The notes beneath the pieces were generated by a model. It was not told the origin of the DNA. It saw only the letters and a list, made by a program, of their open reading frames with translations, and searched no databases. Below are positions 1 through 7,539 of a DNA stretch of 64,000 bases, one piece after another; the first letter of the stretch is position 1, and the number at the start of each line of letters is the position of its first letter. The stretch lies in NCBI RefSeq assembly GCF_007994735.1, contig NZ_VOIL01000001.1, forward strand, positions 186,001-250,000, in the 5' to 3' direction. A program made the position numbers and the translations under genes. Source of the stretch: Nesterenkonia populi (lineage in GTDB: Bacteria > Actinomycetota > Actinomycetes > Actinomycetales > Micrococcaceae).

Positions 1-1
1 A

Positions 2-1114
2 CTCACCCAGTCCCAGCTGCGCGCCGAGGCCCGAGGAAAATTCGGGGAGTTTGCGGACCGAATGCTGCTGACCCGCGAAGGCCTGCAGCAGTCCACCCGG
101 CTGCCGGCGGCCGCGCGGCACGCCAGCCGCTTCCGCGACGCCGGGGCCAAGCACGTGGCGGACCTGGGCTGCGGCCTCGGCGGGGACTCCATGGCGTTCG
201 CAGCCGCCGAACTGGCCGTTACCGCGGTGGAGGCCGATGAGACCACCGCCGCAGCCGCCACCATCAACCTGCGCCCCTTCCCGGAGGCCCAGGTGGTCCA
301 GGCGACCGCTGAGGCGTTTCTCGAGACCGCCTCCCGGGTCCGTGGCGTCTGGCTGGACCCTGCCCGGCGGGATGAGAGGCGCGGCCGCTCAGGCGGTTCC
401 GCTGCGCGCCTCTGGGACCCGGAGGAATTCTCGCCCCCGCTGAGCTTCGTCACGGACCTGGCCGCCACCGGTGTGCCCCTGGGGGTGAAGCTGGGCCCAG
501 GCATCCCCCACGAGCTGATCCCTGACGGCTGTGAGGCCGAATGGGTGAGCATCGACGGGGAGCTGGTCGAAGTGGTGCTCTGGTTCAACGACCTCGCCCG
601 CCCCGGCGTCCGCCGGGCCGCGACAGCCCTCAGCACCGGGAATGGAGCCGTGCGGACGGCAGAGCTGACGGCGTCGAGCAGCTTCGGGAAGGGCATTGAC
701 CCTGAACCTGCTGGACGGGAGGGCTTCAGCGGGATCCTCTGGGAACCGGACCCGGCGGTGATCCGGGCAGGACTGGTGGCCGAGCTCGCCGAGAAGCTGG
801 GCGCCCATCTGCTGGATGAGCACATCGCCTACCTCTGTGGCAGCGGGGCGCACAACGACGGCGCGCAGCAGCTGGCCCGCGGGCACCGGATACTTGATGT
901 GCAGGAGTTCAAGCCGAAGGCGCTGAAGCGCTGGGCGAGCCAGGAGGGCGTGACCTCCCTGGAGATCAGGAAGCGAGGCGTCGACGTCGTGCCCGAGCAG
1001 CTCCGCCGCCAGCTGCTCACCGGAAGGAGGAGGACCAAGGCCCCGGTGCACCGAGACCTGGTCATCACTCGGATCGGCGAGGAGCGGCTGGTCGCCGTCG
1101 TCGAGCCCCTCTGA
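2..1114 (+). CDS. Class I SAM-dependent methyltransferase, THUMP-like C-terminal domain (5'-partial)
   Basis: The open frame runs in from the left edge, so the true start lies outside the window. An internal ATG at 62 is unlikely to be the start because the preceding residues (LRAEARGKFGEFADRM) continue the family pattern. A glycine-rich SAM-binding motif I (DLGCGLGGD) lies about 34 residues after that ATG, followed by VEAD, the expected acidic end of strand beta2. WLDPARRD resembles the DPPR-type catalytic loop of N-methyltransferases. The C-terminal part resembles the THUMP-like domain of uncharacterised actinobacterial methyltransferases, so an RNA substrate is plausible but not shown. It converges on copC across a hairpin. 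Confidence 0.8.
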   Translation, partial: LTQSQLRAEARGKFGEFADRMLLTREGLQQSTRLPAAARHASRFRDAGAKHVADLGCGLGGDSMAFAAAELAVTAVEADETTAAAATINLRPFPEAQVVQATAEAFLETASRVRGVWLDPARRDERRGRSGGSAARLWDPEEFSPPLSFVTDLAATGVPLGVKLGPGIPHELIPDGCEAEWVSIDGELVEVVLWFNDLARPGVRRAATALSTGNGAVRTAELTASSSFGKGIDPEPAGREGFSGILWEPDPAVIRAGLVAELAEKLGAHLLDEHIAYLCGSGAHNDGAQQLARGHRILDVQEFKPKALKRWASQEGVTSLEIRKRGVDVVPEQLRRQLLTGRRRTKAPVHRDLVITRIGEERLVAVVEPL

Positions 1115-1132
1115 GCCTCGACCGGGTGCACA

Positions 1133-1162
1133 GGCGGCGAGTTCGGCAGAGAACTCGCCGCC
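1133..1162. terminator. Bidirectional hairpin between convergent genes
   Basis: A perfect 12-bp stem (GGCGGCGAGTTC at 1133-1144 with GAACTCGCCGCC at 1151-1162) and a 6-nt loop lie between the stop of the methyltransferase and the stop of copC. The position between two converging genes fits a shared terminator. There is no clear T-tract on either side, as is common in GC-rich actinobacteria. Confidence 0.7.
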
Positions 1163-1180
1163 CGGCCCCGGGTCAGGGGG

Positions 1181-1843
1181 CTACTTCGTGGACGTCCGGT
1201 CGCCGGCCTTTAGCTTCTGCCGGATCACCAGTCCAGCACCCACGAGCACGATGAGGACGACCGCTCCGATGATCAGCACGACCGATGCGGCGAGCCCGTC
1301 CTCGTCACCGGTCTGCTCGGCGCCATCGGTCTCATCCTCCAGGGCGGGATCGGCCTCCTCAGCCGCGCCCCCGGCCCCGGGCTCTTCCGCCTCGTCGTCG
1401 GCCGCAGGCTCATCCTCCCCAGCCGCGTCCTCCTCGGCGTCGACCTCGAAGGTGAAGCCGGCCTCCTCGTCATGGCCGTCGGAGTAGACGACCCGGTAGA
1501 CGACCTCGTAGTCCCCGTCGGGCAGTCCCTCAGGGAGCTCAGTGCTCATCGTGGAGCCGTCGACCTCAGCGGGCTCCTCGGATGCCCAGTTCTCATCGTC
1601 CTCGTCCAGGACCCAGATGTCGTTGGTGACGGTGTCGCCGACGGTCAGCCCGGCCCCGGAGAATTCCAGGATGATCTCCCCGGGCGGCTCCTCCAGCACC
1701 TCACCCTCTTCCGGGGTGGAGCCGATGAGGCTGTCATGCGCGTATGCGGGGACTGCGGTCAGCCCGCCGAGGGTCAGCGCTGCCGCGCCGGAGAGCGCAA
1801 TGAGAGCGGGCAGGCGGGCAGGGGTGTGTGCAGCGGTGCTCAT
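1181..1843 (-). CDS. copC: CopC-domain copper-binding protein, membrane anchored
   Basis: This is a 220-residue exported protein. Residues 1-35 form a signal peptide ending in AYA, so the mature chain would begin with His (HDSLIGSTP), the copper-ligand N-terminus typical of CopC. A CopC beta-sandwich follows (residues about 36-135, with YSDGHDEE carrying a further His). Next comes a very acidic Ala/Glu/Asp linker of about 50 residues, then one transmembrane helix (about 187-209) and a basic tail. CopC binds copper outside the membrane, usually feeding a CopD permease, but no CopD is seen here. The start is supported by AAGGA 8 nt upstream. The next gene upstream on the same strand is a His-rich membrane protein that may work with it. 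Confidence 0.85.
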   Translation of the reverse strand: MSTAAHTPARLPALIALSGAAALTLGGLTAVPAYAHDSLIGSTPEEGEVLEEPPGEIILEFSGAGLTVGDTVTNDIWVLDEDDENWASEEPAEVDGSTMSTELPEGLPDGDYEVVYRVVYSDGHDEEAGFTFEVDAEEDAAGEDEPAADDEAEEPGAGGAAEEADPALEDETDGAEQTGDEDGLAASVVLIIGAVVLIVLVGAGLVIRQKLKAGDRTSTK

Positions 1844-1878
1844 ATGAAGAATCCTTAGTCTCGTGAAGTGGTGCCCCA

Positions 1879-1899
1879 GCGCGCCGCACGAGGGCGCGC
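1879..1899 (-). other. Hairpin between copC and its upstream membrane gene
   Basis: GCGCGCC (1879-1885) pairs with GGCGCGC (1893-1899) around a 7-nt loop in the 78-bp gap between the two minus-strand genes. An outer 8-bp pair (CGTGAAGT at 1862-1869, ACTTCACG at 1924-1931) encloses it. It could attenuate transcription into copC or serve as a weak terminator. Which one cannot be decided from sequence. Confidence 0.35.
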
Positions 1900-1921
1900 G
1901 AGGCAGCGGCAGTGGTGCTTG

Positions 1922-2539
1922 CTACTTCACGGGAGCGGGCGGGCCCCGCACGGTACAGGGCCCCTCCCCGCACCACAGGTCAGCGCGCAGCTGCGGGGCC
2001 TCGGGCGCCTGCGGCAGACGTGGGGCGGGCGCGGACGAGACGGCCTGGTCAAGCCCGAGCGCAGCCGGCTCCACGCCGAGCAGCCGGCTGAGTGCGGCGA
2101 GGATGAGCTCCCCGCGGCGCAGCACGGCGTAGGTGCCCGCAGCTGCGATCAGGTGCGCAGCCACCATGGTCGCGTCAGTCTGGTGCGCGGCATGATCGGC
2201 AGCGCCGGACATCACCGCGACGTGCGGGTGATGAGCGTGCCCCGCCTCTCCTCCGGCGGCCTGCAGGCGGGAGGACTGGGCTGCGGGGAAGAGCGCGAAG
2301 AGACCGTGCAGCACCGCCTGGCTGAGAAGCACTGCAGCGGCCAGGCGGAGACGGCTCAGCCGCACGGAGGCGAGCGCGGTGCTGACCGGCACGGCCACCG
2401 TCATCGCCAGGAGCACGACGACGGCGTGCGGGCTGTGCTGCCCGGCCGCGGCGTGCGCCAGCACACCGGCACCCACGGCGCTGGCCGCAATGAGCACGCC
2501 GCGCAGCATGCTCGAGGCGATGCTCATCTCAGCGGACAC
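1922..2539 (-). CDS. Uncharacterised membrane protein with His-rich loop, next to copC
   Basis: This 205-residue hydrophobic protein has about four predicted membrane helices. Between helices 3 and 4 lies a loop rich in His and Met (GHAHHPHVAVMSGAADHAAHQ begins just after the third helix), which could bind copper. The C-terminus has a Cys-x4-Cys pair (WCGEGPC) followed by RGPP. I chose the GTG at 2539 because a TAGAAT -10 box ends exactly 7 nt upstream, giving a leaderless mRNA. A longer frame back to 2620 would overlap the exporter gene, and an ATG at 2527 lacks a ribosome-binding site. A role in copper handling is inferred only from copC adjacency and the loop composition. Confidence 0.65.
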   Translation of the reverse strand: MSAEMSIASSMLRGVLIAASAVGAGVLAHAAAGQHSPHAVVVLLAMTVAVPVSTALASVRLSRLRLAAAVLLSQAVLHGLFALFPAAQSSRLQAAGGEAGHAHHPHVAVMSGAADHAAHQTDATMVAAHLIAAAGTYAVLRRGELILAALSRLLGVEPAALGLDQAVSSAPAPRLPQAPEAPQLRADLWCGEGPCTVRGPPAPVK

Positions 2540-2546
2540 GCCTCGG

Positions 2547-2552
2547 ATTCTA
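2547..2552 (-). promoter_or_regulatory. -10 box, leaderless start of the His-rich membrane gene
   Basis: TAGAAT on the minus strand lies 7 nt before the GTG at 2539. This matches TANNNT and puts the transcription start at or next to the first codon. No convincing -35 is visible. Confidence 0.5.
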
Positions 2553-2606
2553 CTGCGTATGGGTTCAGCCTCATATGCTGACCAGCACCACAGGAGCCCA
2601 GGCCTC

Positions 2607-4148
2607 TCAGGTCCGGTCACGGCGGAGCAGGAAGAAGGCGAGGGCGGCTGTGGCGAGCACCAGCACCGCGGCCAGACCGCCGGCGAGGTTCACCGCGGAG
2701 GCGAAGGCCTCCTGGGCGGCCGCCCACAGCTCAGCGCCTGCTCCGCCGCCGACCTCATCGGCGACCACCGAGGCGGAGCTGATCGTCTCGGCGGCCCGGC
2801 TCACAGCGCCGTCGGGCAGATCCTCCGGCTCCGCGCCCTCAAGGCTCATCCGATAGCCGGCGGTCAGCACACTGCCCAGCACCGCCACACCCAGTGCGCC
2901 GCCGAGCTCATAGGCGGTCTCGGAGATCGCGGAGGCCGCACCTGCACGGGCCGGCGGGGCGGCAGTGAGCACGGCGTCGTTGGTCAGCGTCTCGGTGAGC
3001 CCGCTGCCCAGGCCCAGCACCGCAAAGGCGACCAGCGCCAGCACCACACCCTCCTGGGCGGGAAGCTGGGTCACCAGTGCCAGGCCAGCGGCCGAGACCA
3101 GCAGGCCGCCGCTGATCACCGTCCGCAGAGCGAACCGCCGGGCGATCGGGATGACGATGAAGCTCGCCAGCACCGAGACCGCCAGGCCCGGCACCAGCAC
3201 CAGGCTTGCCCTCAGCGGGGACAGCTCGTACCCCGACTGGAGCAGCTGGGTGAGGAAGAACAGGGTCCCCACCAACGAGAAGATCAGCATGAAATTGGTG
3301 ACGATCCCTGCCCGGAACCTCGGCAGGGAGAAGAGGGAGAGATCCAGCAGCGGGTGGGGCAGTCTCCGCTGCCGCCGGATGAACAGGACCACACCGGCCA
3401 GCCCCATGACCAGTGCGGCGACTGCGAGCCCGCTCACCTCCCCGGAGACGAGGCGCTTGGCCCCATAGACGGAGGCGAGCATCGCGGAGAGGGAGAGCAG
3501 CACCGAGAGCGGGTCGATGCGCCCAGGGCTGCGATCCTTGGACTCCGCGACCAGCAGCGGCACCGCGACGAGGATCAGGGCCACCACGGGGAGATTGATC
3601 AGGAAGACCGAGCCCCAGAAGAAGTGCGCAAGCAGAAGTCCTCCGAGGATCGGCCCGAAGGCCGCCCCGGCGGAGAACGCGGAGGCCCACACGGCAACGG
3701 CGACCATGCGCTGGCGATCGTCGGGGAAGAGGCTGCGGATCAGCGACAGCGTGGAGGGCATCAGCGTGGCTCCGGCGACGCCGAGCAGCGCCCGGGCTGC
3801 GATGAGCATCTCGGGGCTGGTGCTGAACGCCGCCAGCACGGAGGCCGCACCGAAGGCAGCAGCGCCGACGAGCAGCAGCCGGCGTCGTCCGATCCGGTCA
3901 CCGATGGATCCCATGGTGATGAGGAAGCCGGCGATGAGGAACCCATAGATGTCCACGATCCACAGCAGCTGCTCGCCGGTGGGCGCGAGATCCGCGGACA
4001 GGTGCGGCACGGCGAAGCTCAGCACCGTCATGTCCACTGAGATGAGGATGACGGGGAGCACGAGCGTGGCCAGGCCGAGCCAGGCACGGAGGCCTGCCCG
4101 CTCAGCGGGCAGGACAGGTTGGGGATTGGCAGGGGTCTGCGCAGTCAT
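2607..4148 (-). CDS. MFS drug exporter, DHA2 (14-TM) family
   Basis: This 513-residue protein has about 14 hydrophobic segments, typical of proton-driven QacA/SmvA/LfrA-like multidrug exporters. The first helix carries ISVDMTVLSFAVPHLSADL, the usual DHA2 opening. The loop between helices 2 and 3 has GSIGDRIGRRRLLL, the MFS signature. AFGPILGGLL resembles antiporter motif C. It most likely exports cationic drugs or dyes, but the substrate cannot be read from sequence. A TetR-type dyad overlaps its probable promoter, yet no TetR gene lies next to it. The stop lies 67 bp from the start of the next minus-strand gene. Confidence 0.85.
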   Translation of the reverse strand: MTAQTPANPQPVLPAERAGLRAWLGLATLVLPVILISVDMTVLSFAVPHLSADLAPTGEQLLWIVDIYGFLIAGFLITMGSIGDRIGRRRLLLVGAAAFGAASVLAAFSTSPEMLIAARALLGVAGATLMPSTLSLIRSLFPDDRQRMVAVAVWASAFSAGAAFGPILGGLLLAHFFWGSVFLINLPVVALILVAVPLLVAESKDRSPGRIDPLSVLLSLSAMLASVYGAKRLVSGEVSGLAVAALVMGLAGVVLFIRRQRRLPHPLLDLSLFSLPRFRAGIVTNFMLIFSLVGTLFFLTQLLQSGYELSPLRASLVLVPGLAVSVLASFIVIPIARRFALRTVISGGLLVSAAGLALVTQLPAQEGVVLALVAFAVLGLGSGLTETLTNDAVLTAAPPARAGAASAISETAYELGGALGVAVLGSVLTAGYRMSLEGAEPEDLPDGAVSRAAETISSASVVADEVGGGAGAELWAAAQEAFASAVNLAGGLAAVLVLATAALAFFLLRRDRT

Positions 4149-4187
4149 GGCTACCGTTCGCGTGCTGCATGGGACGGCGGGATGCAG

Positions 4188-4200
4188 TCACACGGTGTGA
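4188..4200. promoter_or_regulatory. 13-bp palindrome in exporter leader
   Basis: TCACAC-G-GTGTGA is a perfect 6-bp inverted repeat around one base, about 40 bp upstream of the exporter ATG. It may be a second regulator site or a small RNA hairpin in the leader. Confidence 0.35.
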
Positions 4201-4275
4201 GGCAGTGGGCCGGCTGGGTCAGATCGCCGGCGGGCTCACCGTCCTTGCGAGAGGGGTCTCCCCTCGCCGGAGATC

Positions 4276-4309
4276 AGCGTAGCAGAGAAACCGTACGTTC
4301 GTAATGTTT
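4276..4309 (-). promoter_or_regulatory. Probable exporter promoter with TetR-like operator
   Basis: On the minus strand a TACGCT -10 (4276-4281) follows a weak TTACGA -35 (4299-4304) at 17 bp. Overlying the -35 and spacer is a 22-bp dyad, 4288-4309, of form AAAC-N2-TACG-N2-CGTA-N2-GTTT (16 of 22 positions symmetric). The TACG/CGTA halves resemble operators of TetR/AcrR repressors that control drug exporters. Binding there would block RNA polymerase. The predicted leader is about 120 nt. Confidence 0.5.
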
Positions 4310-4314
4310 GGCTT

Positions 4315-5229
4315 CTAGGCATGGATGTGGGTCTCTTCGGCGGCGACGTCGCGGGTCTCCAGCTGAAAGGTGGCGTGCTCCACCGCGACGTCGAAGTGCT
4401 CAGCCACGCAGGCCTGCAGCTCCGCCAGCTTGGCCGGAGCGCAGCCGTCACGGAAGCAGGCGTCGTCCACCACCACATGCGCGGAGAGCACCGGCAGGCC
4501 CGTGGCCACGGTGGAGGCGTGCAGGTCGTGGACCTCCCGCACGTGGTCCAGCGCCAGCATGTGCTCACGCACCGCATCCAGATCCAGGCCGTGGGGGGCG
4601 AAGTCCAGCAGCACCCGGGCCGTCTCGATCAGCAGCTTCACCGCCCGCGGAATGATGAGCGCGGCGATCGCCAGAGCCGCCACCGCATCAGCCTGCTGCC
4701 AGCCCGTCAGCCAGATGACCACCGCGGCTGCGATCACCGCCACCGAGCCGAGCGCGTCGGCGAGCACCTCCAGAAAGGCCGCCCGCATATTGAAGCTGTC
4801 CTTCCGCCCGCTGGACAGCACCGCCAGAGAGATCAGGTTCCCCGCCAGGCCGATGAGGCCGAACACCAGCAGCAGCCCATGCGTCACCTCCGCGGGCGAG
4901 GACAGCCGTCCGATGCCCTCCACAAGGGCGTAGCCGCCGATGCCCAGCAGCAGCGCCGCCTGCACGAACCCCGCCAGCACCTCGAGCCGGCGCCACCCCC
5001 ACGTCCGCTGCGGGCTCGCCGCCCGCTGAACCAGCAGCGCCGCGCACAGCGCTACCAGCAGGCCGAGGCTGTCCGAAGCCGAATGCACCGCATCCGTCAG
5101 CAGCGCCAACGATCCCGTCAGCCAAGCGCCCAGCAGCTGTGCGATGACGATCCCGACCGTGATCGCGCAGGCCAGCGCCAGCCGGCCCCTCTGGTCAGCC
5201 GGCGCGTGGTGAGAATGAGCATGCCCCAT
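4315..5229 (-). CDS. Cation diffusion facilitator (Zn/Cd/Co-type metal exporter)
   Basis: This 304-residue protein has a His-rich N-terminus (MGHAHSHHAP), six membrane helices and a cytoplasmic ferredoxin-like C-terminal domain ending in HIHA, as in CzcD/ZitB proteins. Helix 2 has DAVHSASD, which supplies the His-x3-Asp half of the transport site. Helix 5 has EVLADALGS, with Glu-x3-Asp where classical zinc transporters often have His-x3-Asp. It should expel divalent metal in exchange for protons, and zinc is the likeliest ion. Residues in helices 2 and 5 set selectivity, so this is uncertain. No clear Shine-Dalgarno precedes the ATG. Confidence 0.85.
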   Translation of the reverse strand: MGHAHSHHAPADQRGRLALACAITVGIVIAQLLGAWLTGSLALLTDAVHSASDSLGLLVALCAALLVQRAASPQRTWGWRRLEVLAGFVQAALLLGIGGYALVEGIGRLSSPAEVTHGLLLVFGLIGLAGNLISLAVLSSGRKDSFNMRAAFLEVLADALGSVAVIAAAVVIWLTGWQQADAVAALAIAALIIPRAVKLLIETARVLLDFAPHGLDLDAVREHMLALDHVREVHDLHASTVATGLPVLSAHVVVDDACFRDGCAPAKLAELQACVAEHFDVAVEHATFQLETRDVAAEETHIHA

Positions 5230-5307
5230 GGCACCATCGTCACCCCCAGGGGCGCCTCCGCGCCATGACGGGACCGCTAGTCAGATGCGTTCTCAAACAA
5301 ACATGCT

Positions 5308-7083
5308 CTAACAGGCGGAGCTGCCGGCGTCGTGCTCCCCGACACTGACCGGCAGCCGGCCCGGCGCCGCAGCGCCCTGGATCACCTCAACCAGGGCCGC
5401 GAAGCTCTCCGGGCTGCGCCCGTAGAGGCCCAGCTTGGTCTCTGCCTGGGAATCGGCGAGCGCCTCCGGGCGGTCCACGGCCACCACGATGTCGCCGCTG
5501 GAGGGGGTGCTCCCGCCCAGCAGGGTCACCAGCGGGCCCCAGCCCACCTGCAGGCCGGCGGCCTCTGCGGCCGCGGTGAAGCGGGCCCGGTCCTGCTCGG
5601 TGCCCCCGGCGACCTGCACCGCATCATCCGCCAGCGGAGCCTCGCACTCGCCCTCCACGAGGGTGACCGCCTCCGCGGCCACCTGCTCAGCGGTCGATGA
5701 CGGCCCCTGATCCCAGAGCGTCCCACCCTCCGGGGCGATCTCCTCCGGCAGCTCGACGTCGGGGCCTGCATCCAGCTCACCGGCGGCCAGGTCCTCCTGC
5801 CAGAGGGACAGCGCGACCACCCGCTCGGCAGCCTCACCGAGGCGCTCCTCCTCGACCTCGCCGGATTCGACAGCGTCGATGATCGCCGCATGAGCCCCGG
5901 GTGCGCTGGCGGGCATCAGCAGCAGGTCGGCCCCGGCGGCGAGCGCATCCACCACCGCCTGGTCGCCCCCGTAGCTCTGAGCGATCGCCCCCATGTTCAT
6001 CGCGTCGGTGACGATCACACCCTCGTGCCCCATCTGCCGGACCTCCTCGTAGGCGGCCTCCGACAGCGAGGACGGCACCCCCGGGTCCAGGTCAGGGACC
6101 TCGATGTGTCCCATCATCACCATCGGCACCCCCGCGTCGGCGGCCTCGGCGAAGGGGACCCAGTCGCGGCCGCGCAGCTCCTCCACGGTCTGATCCTGCA
6201 CCGGCAGGGTGTAGTGGGAGTCCTCCGAGACGGAGCCGTGCCCGGGGAAGTGCTTCACCGATCCGGCCAGCCCACCCTCGGCAAGACCCCGGATCCCGCT
6301 GAGCGCCAGGTCCGCCGCTGTCCCCGGATCGCTGCTGAAGGAGCGGGAGCCGATGGTCGGGTCGGACGCGCCCACCGTGACATCCGCGTTCGGGGCGAAG
6401 CTGATCTGGAAGCCCGTCTCGGCCAGCTCCGCGGCCATCTGCCGGTGCCCGTGGTGCACGGTGCTGGTGTCAGCCTCAGGGGCCGATTCGTCCTCGGACG
6501 GCTCTTCCTCCTCAGCGGACCCTGCCCCGTAGGCCATCGGGGCGGGCCACTCGGTCAGCGGGGCGCCGGCCCGGGTCACCAGCCCGCCCTCCTGGTCGAT
6601 CGAGACCATCGGGGCGGCGGCTCGGTCCTCACCGCCGGCGGAGCGGATCGTCTCCAGCTCCGCGGCAAGGCGGTCGACGTCGACCCCGCCCTCCCCGCGC
6701 GGCACGTTGTGGCCCATCACGATCACACCGGCCAGGTGGTGCTCCTCGATCAGCTCGGCCGCCTCAGAGCCGTCCGCATCGGAGTACTCGCCCATGAGCA
6801 CCTGCCCGGCCCGCTCCTCCAGGCTCATCTCCGCGACGATCCCGGACGCCTGGTCGCGGTGGTCCTCGGACGGGCCGGCAAGCGCCGCGCTCCGGGCCTC
6901 GAGGGCCTCCTCCGCGGCTGCGCGCTCCTCCGCCTCCTGCTGCTGGGCGAGCTCATCCTCGGTCGGGCCCTCCTCGCCCGCGGCGCCGTCCGCGCCGGCG
7001 TCGTCGGGCTCTCCGTCCCCGCAGGCGGAAAGCAGCAGGGCGCCCAGCAGCGCAGTCCCAAGGAGGCGGCGTCGTAAAATCAT
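5308..7083 (-). CDS. GH3 family lipoprotein, NagZ-like beta-N-acetylhexosaminidase
   Basis: This is a 591-residue protein. Residues 1-22 are a lipoprotein signal with lipobox LLSAC, followed by an acidic Glu/Ala linker to about residue 75. The GH3 barrel has VSIDQEGG, KHFPGHG, DSH (the NagZ-type His/Asp general-acid loop) and IVTDAMNMGA, whose Asp is the expected nucleophile. These motifs favour cleavage of N-acetylglucosamine from muropeptides or chitin-type sugars outside the cell. A poorly conserved domain of about 150 residues follows. I chose the ATG at 7083 because it starts the signal peptide and a TATCCT box lies 7 nt upstream; the frame remains open for 31 codons further up. Confidence 0.85.
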   Translation of the reverse strand: MILRRRLLGTALLGALLLSACGDGEPDDAGADGAAGEEGPTEDELAQQQEAEERAAAEEALEARSAALAGPSEDHRDQASGIVAEMSLEERAGQVLMGEYSDADGSEAAELIEEHHLAGVIVMGHNVPRGEGGVDVDRLAAELETIRSAGGEDRAAAPMVSIDQEGGLVTRAGAPLTEWPAPMAYGAGSAEEEEPSEDESAPEADTSTVHHGHRQMAAELAETGFQISFAPNADVTVGASDPTIGSRSFSSDPGTAADLALSGIRGLAEGGLAGSVKHFPGHGSVSEDSHYTLPVQDQTVEELRGRDWVPFAEAADAGVPMVMMGHIEVPDLDPGVPSSLSEAAYEEVRQMGHEGVIVTDAMNMGAIAQSYGGDQAVVDALAAGADLLLMPASAPGAHAAIIDAVESGEVEEERLGEAAERVVALSLWQEDLAAGELDAGPDVELPEEIAPEGGTLWDQGPSSTAEQVAAEAVTLVEGECEAPLADDAVQVAGGTEQDRARFTAAAEAAGLQVGWGPLVTLLGGSTPSSGDIVVAVDRPEALADSQAETKLGLYGRSPESFAALVEVIQGAAAPGRLPVSVGEHDAGSSAC

Positions 7084-7090
7084 CCGGGCC

Positions 7091-7096
7091 AGGATA
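7091..7096 (-). promoter_or_regulatory. -10 box, leaderless start of the GH3 gene
   Basis: TATCCT (minus strand) ends 7 nt before the ATG at 7083, and no Shine-Dalgarno is present, consistent with a leaderless transcript. Confidence 0.5.
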
Positions 7097-7111
7097 CGGC
7101 CGCAGCCGCCA

Positions 7112-7180
7112 TTCGGTGCTGGATTCTGGCCGCGCTTTGGCCCAATACGGCCCCAACTGCCGCGAAACTCCAGCACCGAA
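7112..7180. repeat. Inverted repeat upstream of the GH3 gene
   Basis: TTCGGTGCTGGA (7112-7123) and TCCAGCACCGAA (7169-7180) are a perfect 12-bp inverted pair separated by 45 bp. The interior has further short GGCC-based dyads. It lies in the 120-bp gap between the GH3 gene and a small membrane-protein gene. It could be an operator pair, a terminator for the small gene, or a dispersed genomic repeat. Confidence 0.5.
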
Positions 7181-7203
7181 CGCTGGGAGGGCTGCGAAAG
7201 TGA

Positions 7204-7434
7204 TCAGCCCCGGGCGGCACGCCTGTGGTCCCGTTCGACGAGCACCATGCCCAGCAGAGCGATGACCATCGCCCACAGCGGCAGCAGATCGACGAAGCTC
7301 CGCGCACCGGTCGGCTGCTCCCAATGTCCCAGCAGCTGCATCACAGAGCTGATCCCCACATAGACCGCGAGCATCATGACGACGATCCGAAGCGTCCACA
7401 GCCGCGTCTTGGTCAGTCTCTTCTCGTCCTCCAT
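7204..7434 (-). CDS. Small two-helix membrane protein
   Basis: This 76-residue protein has a charged N-terminus (MEDEKRLTKTR), two hydrophobic segments (about 13-31 and 49-65) joined by a short polar turn, and a basic end (RDHRRAARG). The frame continues upstream as an open but unconvincing His/Gln/Arg-rich shadow of the divergent gene, so I start at the ATG at 7434. A GGAGG lies only 1 nt before that ATG, an unusually tight spacing, so the exact start is uncertain. Function is unknown. Confidence 0.6.
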   Translation of the reverse strand: MEDEKRLTKTRLWTLRIVVMMLAVYVGISSVMQLLGHWEQPTGARSFVDLLPLWAMVIALLGMVLVERDHRRAARG

Positions 7435-7539
7435 TCCTCCAGCCTCTTCACCCCCTGCAGCGGCGTCAAGAGGGCTGTCAGGGGGTTTCCAGCTGGGCGA
7501 ATAGGCTGGGAGGCTGTTGCCCGACGGTGAGGAGAGCCT

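Noticed and set aside
2379..4040. 553-codon plus-strand frame opposite the MFS exporter
   Set aside because: The composition is polar and repetitive (Gln, Glu, His, Arg), the usual antisense of a membrane protein, and no start signal is present.
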